Source: Sphingobacterium faecium (lineage in GTDB: Bacteria; Bacteroidota; Bacteroidia; Sphingobacteriales; Sphingobacteriaceae). From it: 64,000 nt of DNA. The stretch spans positions 434,001 to 498,000 of the forward strand of contig NZ_QBKH01000001.1 in the NCBI RefSeq assembly GCF_003054045.1. The letters are read 5' to 3'. Position 1 is the first letter of the stretch, and each line of letters opens with the position of its first letter. Below are positions 24,254 through 32,600 of the stretch, piece after piece. Below the pieces are notes generated by a model. The model was not told where the DNA came from and searched no databases. It saw only the letters and a program-made list of their open reading frames with translations. Both the position numbers and the translations under genes were made by a program.

Positions 24254-26179
24254 ATGATTAAAATTACATTACCTGATGGTTCCGTTCGTGAATATGAAAA
24301 AGGAACTTCAGCTGCTCAAGTAGCACTGTCAATTTCGGAAGGTCTAGCTAGAAATGTTTTAGCGGCTGAAGTAAATGGAGAAATTTGGGATTCATCTCGC
24401 CCAATTGAAGAAGATTCTACAGTAAAATTGTTGACTTGGAATGATACCAATGGTAAATCGACCTTTTGGCATTCTTCAGCGCATTTATTAGCAGAAGCAT
24501 TAGAAGAACTTTATCCAGGTATCAAGTTTGGTATTGGTCCAGCGATTGAAACTGGGTTTTATTATGATGTAGATTTTGGAGATCGTGAATTCTCATCGGA
24601 TGATTTTAAACAAATCGAAGATAAGATGTTGGAATTAGCAAAGCGTAAAGAAATTTTCGAACGTAAAGCTGTTTCAAAAGCTGATGCCATTGCTTATTTT
24701 ACTGAAAAGGGAGATGAGTACAAATTGGATTTGATCAAAGATCTAGAAGACGGTAAGATCACATTTTATACACAGGGTGAATTTACCGACTTATGTCGTG
24801 GTCCGCATATTCCGAATACAGGATTTATCAAAGCGATCAAATTAACGAATGTCGCTGGTGCGTACTGGAGAGGGGATGAGTCACGTAAACAATTGACCCG
24901 TATCTATGGTGTTACTTTTCCAAAGGCTTCTGAATTAACCGAATATTTGAAGTTTATTGAAGAAGCAAAGAAGCGTGATCATCGTAAATTAGGTAAAGAA
25001 TTAGAATTATTTGCTTTTTCTGAAAAAGTTGGTGCAGGATTACCATTGTGGTTACCTAAAGGAGCAGCTTTACGTCAGAAATTGCAAGATTTTTTACAAA
25101 GAGCTCAATTGAAATCAGGATACGAGCCTGTCATGACTCCACATATTGGTAATAAGCAATTGTATGTGACTTCAGGTCATTATGATAAGTACGGTGAGGA
25201 TTCCTTCCAGCCGATTAAAACTCCAGTTCAAGACGAAGAGTTTTTCTTAAAACCGATGAACTGTCCGCATCACTGTGAGATCTATAAGACAAAACCGCGT
25301 TCATATAAAGATCTTCCTGTACGTTTTGCAGAGTTTGGTACTGTTTATCGTTACGAACAATCTGGAGAGTTACATGGCTTGACACGTGTGAGAGGGTTTA
25401 CTCAGGATGATGCGCATTTATTTTGCCGTCCTGATCAAGTAAAAGAAGAGTTTAAAAAAGTAATCGACTTAGTATTATATGTATTCAGAGCCTTAGGTTT
25501 TGAAGAATATACGGCACAGATTTCGTTGAGGGATCCGGAAAATCGTACGAAATATATTGGTACAGATGAAAACTGGGCATTAGCAGAAAGTGCGATTATT
25601 GAAGCTGCTGCAGAAAAAGAATTGTCAACAGTCATTGAGTACGGAGAGGCAGCTTTCTATGGTCCTAAACTAGATTTCATGGTGAAAGATGCTTTGGGTC
25701 GTAAATGGCAGCTAGGTACTATTCAAGTGGATTATAATTTGCCTGAGCGTTTTGAATTGGAATATACGGGTTCTGATAATGCAAAACATAGACCGGTGAT
25801 GATTCACAGGGCACCATTTGGTTCGATGGAGCGTTTTATCGCCGTATTGATCGAACATTGTGCGGGAGAATTTCCATTATGGCTTGCGCCAGAACAATTT
25901 ATCATCTTGCCTGTATCAGAAAAATATGAAGAATATGCGAAAAATCTTTTAGAATCGCTAAATAATTCCGATATTCGCGGACTGATAGACTTGCGTGATG
26001 AAAAAGTAGGTCGTAAAATCAGAGATGCAGAGGTGAAAAAACTGCCTTACATGTTGATTGTGGGCGAGAAAGAGGCTGAGAGTGGCACGATTTCTGTTCG
26101 TAAACATGGTTCAGTAGACTTGGGTTCCATGACTGCTGACGAATTTAGAGAAGTATTAATTAAAGAAATAACCGTTTAA
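24254..26179 (+). CDS. thrS: threonyl-tRNA synthetase
   Basis: This enzyme of 641 residues charges tRNA-Thr. It has the N-terminal TGS domain (about 1-60), the editing domain with [11 protein letters not shown] (HxxxH) and [10 protein letters not shown], the class II catalytic core ([25 protein letters not shown]) and the C-terminal anticodon-binding domain. ATG at 24254 is preferred over the upstream TTG codons. It heads the thrS-infC-rpmI-rplT operon, a conserved order. Confidence 0.97.
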   Translation: MIKITLPDGSVREYEKGTSAAQVALSISEGLARNVLAAEVNGEIWDSSRPIEEDSTVKLLTWNDTNGKSTFWHSSAHLLAEALEELYPGIKFGIGPAIETGFYYDVDFGDREFSSDDFKQIEDKMLELAKRKEIFERKAVSKADAIAYFTEKGDEYKLDLIKDLEDGKITFYTQGEFTDLCRGPHIPNTGFIKAIKLTNVAGAYWRGDESRKQLTRIYGVTFPKASELTEYLKFIEEAKKRDHRKLGKELELFAFSEKVGAGLPLWLPKGAALRQKLQDFLQRAQLKSGYEPVMTPHIGNKQLYVTSGHYDKYGEDSFQPIKTPVQDEEFFLKPMNCPHHCEIYKTKPRSYKDLPVRFAEFGTVYRYEQSGELHGLTRVRGFTQDDAHLFCRPDQVKEEFKKVIDLVLYVFRALGFEEYTAQISLRDPENRTKYIGTDENWALAESAIIEAAAEKELSTVIEYGEAAFYGPKLDFMVKDALGRKWQLGTIQVDYNLPERFELEYTGSDNAKHRPVMIHRAPFGSMERFIAVLIEHCAGEFPLWLAPEQFIILPVSEKYEEYAKNLLESLNNSDIRGLIDLRDEKVGRKIRDAEVKKLPYMLIVGEKEAESGTISVRKHGSVDLGSMTADEFREVLIKEITV

Positions 26180-26191
26180 ATATTTAAACAT

Positions 26192-26755
26192 TTGGCATTA
26201 AAAAGACCAGGTGGTCCTAGACCACCAATGAGAAAGAAAGAACCAGATCACCGCATTAATGAACTAATCCGTGTGCCTGAGGTACGTTTGGTAGGTGACA
26301 ATGTGGAAACAGGAGTATATCCTACACGTAAAGCTTTAGAGCTTGCAGATGAATTGGAACTTGATTTAGTTGAGATTTCGCCAAATGCTGTTCCGCCGGT
26401 TTGTAAAATTATCGACTACAGTAAATTTGTTTACGAGCAAAAGAAGAAACAAAAAGAAATCAAAGCTAATGCAAAGCAAACTGTTATTAAAGAAATCCGT
26501 TTCGGACCTAATACCAGTGAACATGATTTTGATTTCAAATTGAAACATGCAATCAAGTTTCTTGAAAGTGGTGAGAAAGTTCGTGCTTACGTACACTTTA
26601 AAGGTCGTGCAATTGTACACAAGGAACAAGGAGAGATCTTGTTATTGCGTTTTGCTCAAGCTTTAGAAGAAGTAGGTAAAGTAGAATTGCTACCTAAATT
26701 AGAAGGAAAACGTATGTTTTTAACTTTAGCACCTAAGTTGGTAGCTAAAAAATAA
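26192..26755 (+). CDS. infC: translation initiation factor IF-3, TTG start
   Basis: This 187-residue protein binds the 30S subunit and checks start-codon choice. The N-domain ([19 protein letters not shown]), linker ([21 protein letters not shown]) and C-domain ([25 protein letters not shown]) are all present. The start is TTG 12 nt after the thrS stop; an ATG at 26228 would remove 12 residues. Non-ATG starts on infC are known to allow self-regulation in E. coli (AUU), so a TTG is plausible here. Confidence 0.95.
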   Translation: MALKRPGGPRPPMRKKEPDHRINELIRVPEVRLVGDNVETGVYPTRKALELADELELDLVEISPNAVPPVCKIIDYSKFVYEQKKKQKEIKANAKQTVIKEIRFGPNTSEHDFDFKLKHAIKFLESGEKVRAYVHFKGRAIVHKEQGEILLLRFAQALEEVGKVELLPKLEGKRMFLTLAPKLVAKK

Positions 26756-26795
26756 TAAAAAAATTCTAACAGATTGATATAAAATTTAAAGTATT

Positions 26796-26996
26796 ATGCC
26801 AAAAGTAAAAACCAATTCCAGTGCTAAAAAACGTTTTAAGCTTACTGGAACAGGTAAAATCGCAAGAAAAAACGCTTTCAAAAGCCACATCTTGACAAAA
26901 AAGAGCACAAAACGTAAACGTAACTTAACAACAACAAGTTATGTATCTGATGGCGATATGGGCAACGTTAAACGTATGCTTGCTATCGGTAAATAA
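26796..26996 (+). CDS. rpmI: 50S ribosomal protein L35
   Basis: This 66-residue, very basic protein starts [21 protein letters not shown], the standard L35 beginning, and ends in the VKRMLAIGK region. It sits 40 nt after infC and before rplT, the conserved order. Confidence 0.97.
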   Translation: MPKVKTNSSAKKRFKLTGTGKIARKNAFKSHILTKKSTKRKRNLTTTSYVSDGDMGNVKRMLAIGK

Positions 26997-27093
26997 GTTT
27001 TATTCGATTTAATTAATAATAATTTTTTAACCGGGTACAGGGTAGTAAGTTCATTGTAAAACATGGCGCCTTTTACCAAATAATTTTAAAAAT

Positions 27094-27438
27094 ATGCCAC
27101 GTTCGGTTAACGCAGTTGCTTCGAGAAGAAGACGTAAAAAAATCCTTAAATTAGCGAAAGGCTATTATGGATCACGTAGCAAAGTATATACTATTGCTAA
27201 AAATACAGTAGAAAAAGGTTTACAGTACGCTTACCGCGACCGTAAAACCAAAAAACGCGAGTTTAGAGCTTTATGGATTCAACGTATTAACGCTGGAGCT
27301 CGTCAACAAGGATTATCTTATTCCGTGTTGATCGGTAAATTAAATGCTAAAAACATTGGTTTAAATCGTAAGGTTTTAGCTGATTTAGCATTAAACAACC
27401 CAGATGCTTTCAAAGCAGTTATTGACGCAGTAAAATAG
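27094..27438 (+). CDS. rplT: 50S ribosomal protein L20
   Basis: This 114-residue basic protein begins [19 protein letters not shown] and contains [16 protein letters not shown], both L20 hallmarks. L20 helps assemble 23S rRNA and in several bacteria represses its own operon. The 97-nt gap after rpmI has no ORF and might carry such a control site. The operon ends at the terminator at 27476-27500. Confidence 0.97.
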   Translation: MPRSVNAVASRRRRKKILKLAKGYYGSRSKVYTIAKNTVEKGLQYAYRDRKTKKREFRALWIQRINAGARQQGLSYSVLIGKLNAKNIGLNRKVLADLALNNPDAFKAVIDAVK

Positions 27439-27475
27439 AGTTTTAACCCCGAGTCAATTTGTTAGATATTGGAAA

Positions 27476-27500
27476 GGAACCCATCGGGGTTCCTTTTTTT
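27476..27500 (+). terminator. terminator of the thrS-infC-rpmI-rplT operon
   Basis: A 7-bp stem (GGAACCC with GGGTTCC, loop ATCG) is flanked by three A and followed by at least seven T, 37 nt after the rplT stop. Confidence 0.92.
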
Positions 27501-27626
27501 TATTTTTATTGTTACAAGCCACTCATTATTTTATCATTTAATAATGAGCTGTTTTACAGTTTATTTTTTTGAACTGTTTTGAAGTTTGTAATATATTTTT
27601 ATTTTTATATAAAAGAGCCGTAATTT

Positions 27627-29912
27627 ATGAAGTTTCAAGATCTAGTAAATTTGTATGAAGAGGGGAGATATGAAGATTGTTTATCTGAATTGGAAGTTTT
27701 TCTAGTATTGAATCCTCAAGATATCCCTGCATTATTATTAAAAGCGAACGTACTTAAAGAACTTGATTATCAAATTTCAGAAGAAGATAATAAGGAACTT
27801 TCCTTAAATGACTTTCAGGAAGTTATCACCCTATATAAAACCATTTTAGAAATTGAACCAAACAATGAAGCTGCATTATTTGGTTTATTGGAAACGACAC
27901 GCTTTTTCTATAAAGATTTAGATTATGATGAGTACGCTTCCTATATCGAAAGATTGAGTGTGCATGAAGATGAATTGGAAAATGTGTGTCGATTTAGTGC
28001 TGATCTAAATTATTTACATGAAAAGTATACTGAATCTGTTCGCAATATAAATGAATTGCTTGCTATCTATGAAGTATTATATGTGCATGATCGGATTAGT
28101 AAATGTGCCTTGCTAACTGAAAGCGTACTTTTTAAAGCAATGATACTCCGTGAGAATCTCAATCAACATCAGCAAGCATTAGCCGAATTCAAAAAATATA
28201 AACACGATATACTGTCCAATAATGTTTTGTTATATCTGGATATCGGGCAACTCGCTATGGAATATCATGACTATGAAATGATGGGCTGGGCTGGGGTAAA
28301 AGCAGTTTTATATGGAAATGAAGATCCTGAAGTAGATGCCGAAATATTTAAGTATTATGAGCAGGTAATGGATCTATTAAATGGTGGATTGGAAAATAAG
28401 CAATGCATCTATTTTGCTATTATGGTACAGCGCAATTTTCGTGAAGAGCTAGGGCTTGATTTGTCCGATCCTCTAATCGAAGCTAAGCGTTATATCGACC
28501 TTTACCCAGAATGGTTTATACCTTATCATTTTGCAGGAACTTATATTCTGGAAGGGGGAAATTACGAAGAAGCGTTACCTTATTTAGCCAAAGCGGTAGA
28601 ATTGGAAGGGTTTTCAATAACGATTCATCGTTATATCCTGACCTACTATGAAGTTTATAAGAAATTACCTGAGATTTTACACTGGCCAGAAGATGGTCCT
28701 ATAGATTATTTTAATTCTGGATGTGAATTTTCAGAGTTTGAAAATTCGATCGGTTCACCCATTTTAGATATGCCTTTATTGAATTACCGCTTGCAGTTTT
28801 TCAAAAGGTCTTATTTGGGATTTAAAGCGTATTTCCACAAGAATAAATTTGAAGCTAATTACTTCATCAATAGCCAGCTTATGTCTATGTGCTGTAATAA
28901 TTATGCCTTAGCGCTCAGTAGCAAACGGAAATATGATGAGGTCATCGATATCTGTAAAGAAGGACTTACTTATAGTAGGTTTTGGGAACTTTATAATACA
29001 TTGGCTGATGCCTATTTTGAAAAGGGTGAATATGAAGATGCCTTGATCAATTATCATGAGCTACTGGATGAAAGTTTTAAAGAATTTGACTTACCCAATT
29101 ACCTCCGTATTTCTGCTTATGTGACCAAATGTGAGTTTAAATTAGGCTATATAAAAGAAGCAGAAGAAAGATTAAAAATCATCTCTCAGGAATATGATGA
29201 ACTCATTCATTCTGCAGATTACACCACGTATGATGAAGAGGATTTATTTGTAACTCGTCAAGCATATATGGAAATTCAGAATGCACGCTTTGATTTAATC
29301 AATCATAGGGGAGATTCTGAAACGTTAAAAGATTGGCAAAAAGAATTAGAAAGTAAACCTGATGATGCCTCAAATTGGTATATGTTGATGCAAAATTACT
29401 TTCAATTAGAGCAGTATGATCAATGTATAGCATGTGCCAATAATTATCAAGCAACAAAACCGTTGCAGGAAATGGCGCTGATCGATTATCGTAAGTTACA
29501 TTATTTGAGGGGAAAATCGTACTTTTTGTTGGGCAACTATGCTGCAGCTTTACAAGATTTGTTAGTTGCTTATGATTCGACAAAGTCTACTTTAGTAGAA
29601 GAAGAATCATATGGTGATTTTCATTTGATACTCATTCATGTAGTCCGTGCTTATTTTCATTTGCAAGATTGGGAAAATGTGATTCGTATCAGTCAAGAAT
29701 CCCAAGAAATGTATGTTGCCGAAAACTGGGAAGAAGATGATGATTGGGCGGAAATGACATTGATGTCTGCTGAAGCATCATTTGAATTAGGTGATCAAGA
29801 AATTGCGAAGGAAAAAATTCAAGCTATACTTAAAATATTTCCAAAGCATGTAAAAGCCATAGAAAAGAAAAAATCATGGGGATCGGGCTGGTTTGGCTGG
29901 CTAAAAAAATAA
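27627..29912 (+). CDS. large tetratricopeptide-repeat protein
   Basis: This 761-residue protein has no signal peptide or membrane helix, so it is probably cytoplasmic. It consists of helical repeats of the TPR type: LYEEGRYEDCLSELEVFL, YEEALPYLAKAVELE, LADAYFEKGEYEDALINYHEL and LGNYAAALQDLLVAY are clear copies. It is acidic apart from the basic tail (KAIEKKKSWGSGWFGWLKK). TPR proteins act as scaffolds; the partner is unknown. It may share a transcript with the DUF3060-like gene 48 nt downstream. Confidence 0.88.
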   Translation: MKFQDLVNLYEEGRYEDCLSELEVFLVLNPQDIPALLLKANVLKELDYQISEEDNKELSLNDFQEVITLYKTILEIEPNNEAALFGLLETTRFFYKDLDYDEYASYIERLSVHEDELENVCRFSADLNYLHEKYTESVRNINELLAIYEVLYVHDRISKCALLTESVLFKAMILRENLNQHQQALAEFKKYKHDILSNNVLLYLDIGQLAMEYHDYEMMGWAGVKAVLYGNEDPEVDAEIFKYYEQVMDLLNGGLENKQCIYFAIMVQRNFREELGLDLSDPLIEAKRYIDLYPEWFIPYHFAGTYILEGGNYEEALPYLAKAVELEGFSITIHRYILTYYEVYKKLPEILHWPEDGPIDYFNSGCEFSEFENSIGSPILDMPLLNYRLQFFKRSYLGFKAYFHKNKFEANYFINSQLMSMCCNNYALALSSKRKYDEVIDICKEGLTYSRFWELYNTLADAYFEKGEYEDALINYHELLDESFKEFDLPNYLRISAYVTKCEFKLGYIKEAEERLKIISQEYDELIHSADYTTYDEEDLFVTRQAYMEIQNARFDLINHRGDSETLKDWQKELESKPDDASNWYMLMQNYFQLEQYDQCIACANNYQATKPLQEMALIDYRKLHYLRGKSYFLLGNYAAALQDLLVAYDSTKSTLVEEESYGDFHLILIHVVRAYFHLQDWENVIRISQESQEMYVAENWEEDDDWAEMTLMSAEASFELGDQEIAKEKIQAILKIFPKHVKAIEKKKSWGSGWFGWLKK

Positions 29913-29960
29913 AAACTTTATATCCTTATTGATTGTTCTATTGACACAAAATATATTGTT

Positions 29961-30413
29961 ATGATTATGATAAGAAAAAATATGATACTTGGTTTTGCAG
30001 CTATTTTATTAGCAGCAACAAGTGTAACCTATGCGGCGATCGATTCTAAACCGATTACTCAAGTTGATCAGGTAAAAGGAAAAGAGATTGTTATAGAAGG
30101 TAAGGGTAACAAACGTACGATTAAAGTGACTGCTAATGATGTGGTTAAAATAGAAGGTCTGGAAAATACAGTGACGATCGAGGGTTCTTTTGCAAAACTC
30201 GAAATTGAAGGTGCAAGTAACTCCGTCAACCTAGACGATGTCAAAAAAGTGAGTGTAGAAGGTATGGGTAATAAGGTCAATGCTAATCATGTTGATATCG
30301 TACATGTGGAGGGGACTCAAAACCATGTGCATTATAAATCATCAAAAAATAAGACAGGTAAGGCGGATACTAAAATAGAAGGTATTGATAATATGGTGAT
30401 GAAAATTAAGTAA
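29961..30413 (+). CDS. exported DUF3060-like beta-helical protein
   Basis: This 150-residue protein has a signal peptide (MILGFAAILLAATSVTYA) and then short repeated strands with the pattern V-x-I-E-G-x-x-N-x-V (KIEGLENTVTIEG, EIEGASNSVNLDD, SVEGMGNKVNANH, HVEGTQNHVHYK). This matches the repeat style of DUF3060 proteins, which likely form a small beta-helix. Function is unknown. ATG at 29961 is used; ATG at 29967 or 29982 could also serve. Confidence 0.75.
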   Translation: MIMIRKNMILGFAAILLAATSVTYAAIDSKPITQVDQVKGKEIVIEGKGNKRTIKVTANDVVKIEGLENTVTIEGSFAKLEIEGASNSVNLDDVKKVSVEGMGNKVNANHVDIVHVEGTQNHVHYKSSKNKTGKADTKIEGIDNMVMKIK

Positions 30414-30439
30414 TCATTTTTTATTTTATCATGTTATGA

Positions 30440-30467
30440 AGGGACTGATTTATTTAATCGGTCCTTT
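30440..30467 (+). terminator. terminator after the DUF3060-like gene
   Basis: An 11-bp stem with two G-U pairs (AGGGACTGATT with AATCGGTCCTT, loop TATTT) runs into TTTTT, 27 nt after the stop codon. Confidence 0.8.
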
Positions 30468-30485
30468 TTATTTAATCATAGATTG

Positions 30486-30509
30486 AAAAAAAAACACGCT
30501 TTAAGCGTG
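30486..30509 (-). terminator. terminator of the 31-residue minus-strand ORF
   Basis: On the minus strand CACGCTT and AAGCGTG form a hairpin followed by nine T. It lies 27 nt past the stop of the small ORF, and directly faces the plus-strand terminator at 30440-30467, as expected for two convergent units. Confidence 0.75.
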
Positions 30510-30535
30510 CGACAACTTGTTCAATAAAATTCAGG

Positions 30536-30631
30536 TTAATCTTCTCCTGATAATAAATCATCTCCATCAAATGTAAATTCGATTGCATCTGTGTAGCTTT
30601 CTAAAGCTGTTAATTCAAAGTCTTTAATCAT
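30536..30631 (-). CDS. unannotated 31-residue acidic peptide ORF
   Basis: ATG on the minus strand follows a purine-rich AAAAGAG. The product starts MIKDFELTALESYTDAIEFT and ends FDGDDLLSGED; it is acidic and has no signal or membrane segment. It has its own terminator, and a TATCTTTA element (close to TAnnTTTG) lies about 30 nt upstream of the start. A 6-bp inverted repeat (TTTACC with GGTAAA, 30672-30687) lies in its promoter region. I do not recognise a family. The short leader-like sequence could be a peptide precursor, but no modification enzymes are nearby. Confidence 0.6.
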   Translation of the reverse strand: MIKDFELTALESYTDAIEFTFDGDDLLSGED

Positions 30632-30671
30632 CTCTTTTAATTTTTAATTACCATAAAGATAAGTTTGTGTT

Positions 30672-30687
30672 TTTACCATACGGTAAA
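30672..30687. promoter_or_regulatory. palindromic operator-like site upstream of the 31-residue ORF
   Basis: TTTACC and GGTAAA are separated by 4 nt (ATAC), about 40-55 nt upstream of the minus-strand start codon. A repressor could bind here. This is weak evidence from symmetry and position. Confidence 0.35.
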
Positions 30688-30830
30688 TCTGATGTGAAGT
30701 TTATGTTAAGTCTTTCAAAATAATTATCTAGTTAACATAACTATGGCTTTTATGGTGCAGTATTCATATATATCAGTTTGTAATCACTCGTTTTTTAAAA
30801 GAAAAACCTATCTTAGTGAAATTACATGAT

Positions 30831-30867
30831 GTAGGTACAATCGTCATTTTGATGCCTACTTTTTTTT
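30831..30867 (+). promoter_or_regulatory. terminator-like hairpin in the nhaA leader
   Basis: GTAGG and CCTAC pair with an inner ATC/GAT pair across a bulge, and a run of eight T follows. It lies 31 nt before the nhaA ATG. A candidate -7 box (TATCTTAG, 30809-30816) precedes it, though no -33 box fits. It may be an attenuator acting on nhaA or the terminator of a short transcript. Confidence 0.45.
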
Positions 30868-30897
30868 CCATATTGATCACTAAATGATAAAGTCTTC

Positions 30898-32073
30898 ATG
30901 TCAAATTTAATTAATTTAAAAATTTTCAAGCAGTTTTTACAATCTAGTAATACGGGAGGTATTCTGTTATTTATCTGTGTTATTATTTCCTTGATTATTG
31001 CGAATACTCCACTGGCAACTTCGTTTAATAATTTATTAAATACAACAGTCGGATTTGAAACAGAAAATATTCATTTAAACTACTCCATACTGCTTTGGAT
31101 TAACGATGGATTAATGGCGATATTTTTTCTATTGGTTGGTTTAGAAATAAAACGCGAATTGGTTGAGGGAGAATTATCATCTCCTAAAAAAGCATTATTA
31201 CCAATTTTAGCAGCTGTGGGTGGTGCTATTCTGCCCGCGCTCATATACTTGTTCATTAATAAAGGACTACCGACAGAGCATGGTTGGGGAATTCCTATGG
31301 CTACCGATATCGCTTTTGCATTGGCTGTTATTACGCTATTGGGTAAACGGGTTCCAGCTAGTTTAAAGATTTTCTTGGCAGCCTTAGCTATTGTAGATGA
31401 TTTACTAGCCATTTTAGTCATTGCTTTGTTTTATAGTGGTGATTTACATTACAGCTATTTATTTATTGCTTTAGGTATTTTCGCATTCTTATTACTGTTG
31501 AACTTTTTGGGAGTTAAGAAGATCTGGGCATATTTGATACCGGGCATATTTATTTGGTATTTTATCCATCATTCTGGCATACATGCAACAATAGCTGGTG
31601 TATTGGTGGCGCTGACATTACCAACTAATGCGACTGATGATGAATCTCCATTAGAAAAATTGGAGCACATCCTTACTTCCCCAGTAAATTTTATTATTAT
31701 CCCTCTTTTTGCAATTGCTAATACCAACATCACGATTCATAGTGAAATGGTTGGGGGATTGACAACTGCTTTAGGAGTCGGTATCATCGGGGGACTGCTC
31801 GTTGGGAAGTCTGTTGGGATCTTAGGTATATCTTATATTGCTACAAAATTGAAACTATGCACCTTGCCTGAAGGAGCAAATTGGAAACATATCTTTGGAG
31901 TCGGTTTACTCGGAGGAATCGGATTTACAATGTCGATTTTTGTCTCTATACTCGCATTTACAGACCCTATGCTCATTGAGGAAGCAAAATTTGCTGTACT
32001 GATCGGGTCCTTATTTTCAGGAGCAATCGGCTACTTATTTCTCGCTAGCATTGGAAATAAAAAACCAGTATAA
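30898..32073 (+). CDS. nhaA: Na+/H+ antiporter NhaA
   Basis: This 391-residue protein has about twelve membrane helices and exports Na+ or Li+ in exchange for protons, protecting from salt and alkaline pH. Signatures are FFLLVGLEIKRELVEGEL, PMATDIAFALAVITLLGKRVP (with the helix IV region), LAIVDDLLAILVIALFY with the two ion-binding Asp, and GIGFTMSIFVSILAF. The length matches E. coli NhaA (388). It is a single gene with a terminator at 32122-32156. Confidence 0.97.
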   Translation: MSNLINLKIFKQFLQSSNTGGILLFICVIISLIIANTPLATSFNNLLNTTVGFETENIHLNYSILLWINDGLMAIFFLLVGLEIKRELVEGELSSPKKALLPILAAVGGAILPALIYLFINKGLPTEHGWGIPMATDIAFALAVITLLGKRVPASLKIFLAALAIVDDLLAILVIALFYSGDLHYSYLFIALGIFAFLLLLNFLGVKKIWAYLIPGIFIWYFIHHSGIHATIAGVLVALTLPTNATDDESPLEKLEHILTSPVNFIIIPLFAIANTNITIHSEMVGGLTTALGVGIIGGLLVGKSVGILGISYIATKLKLCTLPEGANWKHIFGVGLLGGIGFTMSIFVSILAFTDPMLIEEAKFAVLIGSLFSGAIGYLFLASIGNKKPV

Positions 32074-32121
32074 TACTAGTCATCGAGATCCATTTTAAGA
32101 AAGTAAAGAATAAATCATATC

Positions 32122-32156
32122 AAGGGCTTGTGCAATACAATTGTACAAGCCCTTTT
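32122..32156 (+). terminator. terminator of nhaA
   Basis: A 14-bp stem with one G-U pair (AAGGGCTTGT with ACAAGCCCTT plus inner CAA/TTG) is followed by TTTTCTTT, 48 nt after the stop. Confidence 0.85.
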
Positions 32157-32600
32157 CTTTACAGAAATATTTCTCATCTAAAATATTAGGAGTTACATGT
32201 AACACCTTGCTAAATCCTCATCTTGAAAAAAAAAACCTTTAAAGTTTATAATATATTTAGAAAAGATAACAAAACTTTTTAAGTAAATAATAAATCTTAT
32301 GTCATCATTAAATTTAACATATGATTAGCATTTATATATCGATCGTTTGATAAAACTTGAAAGTAGAAATCATTATTGTCTTTTTTTTGTTACAAAATGT
32401 ATTTGTTACAATAAGTGTATATAATTTTATTCGCTATATATCAGTGTGTTATATATGATTTGAAAAGATATTTAACAAATAATTATGAAATTTCAATCGA
32501 TTGCGTACATTTAATTAACAACTAAACATGTAGTGCTAGGGGAGATTCTTCAAGAGGATATAGCACTGATTAAATTACCAAATTAAACCTTTTTCACATT
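32157..32600 (+). other. intergenic region and leader upstream of the SusC-like gene
   Basis: No ORF is supported in these 440 bp. Two direct repeats of TTTGTTACA (32386-32394 and 32402-32410), 16 nt apart, may be binding sites. A 7-bp inverted repeat (AGTGCTA at 32532-32538 with TAGCACT at 32561-32567) encloses a second small pairing (TCTT with AAGA) and would fold in the mRNA leader. I cannot place a consensus promoter with confidence. Confidence 0.5.
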
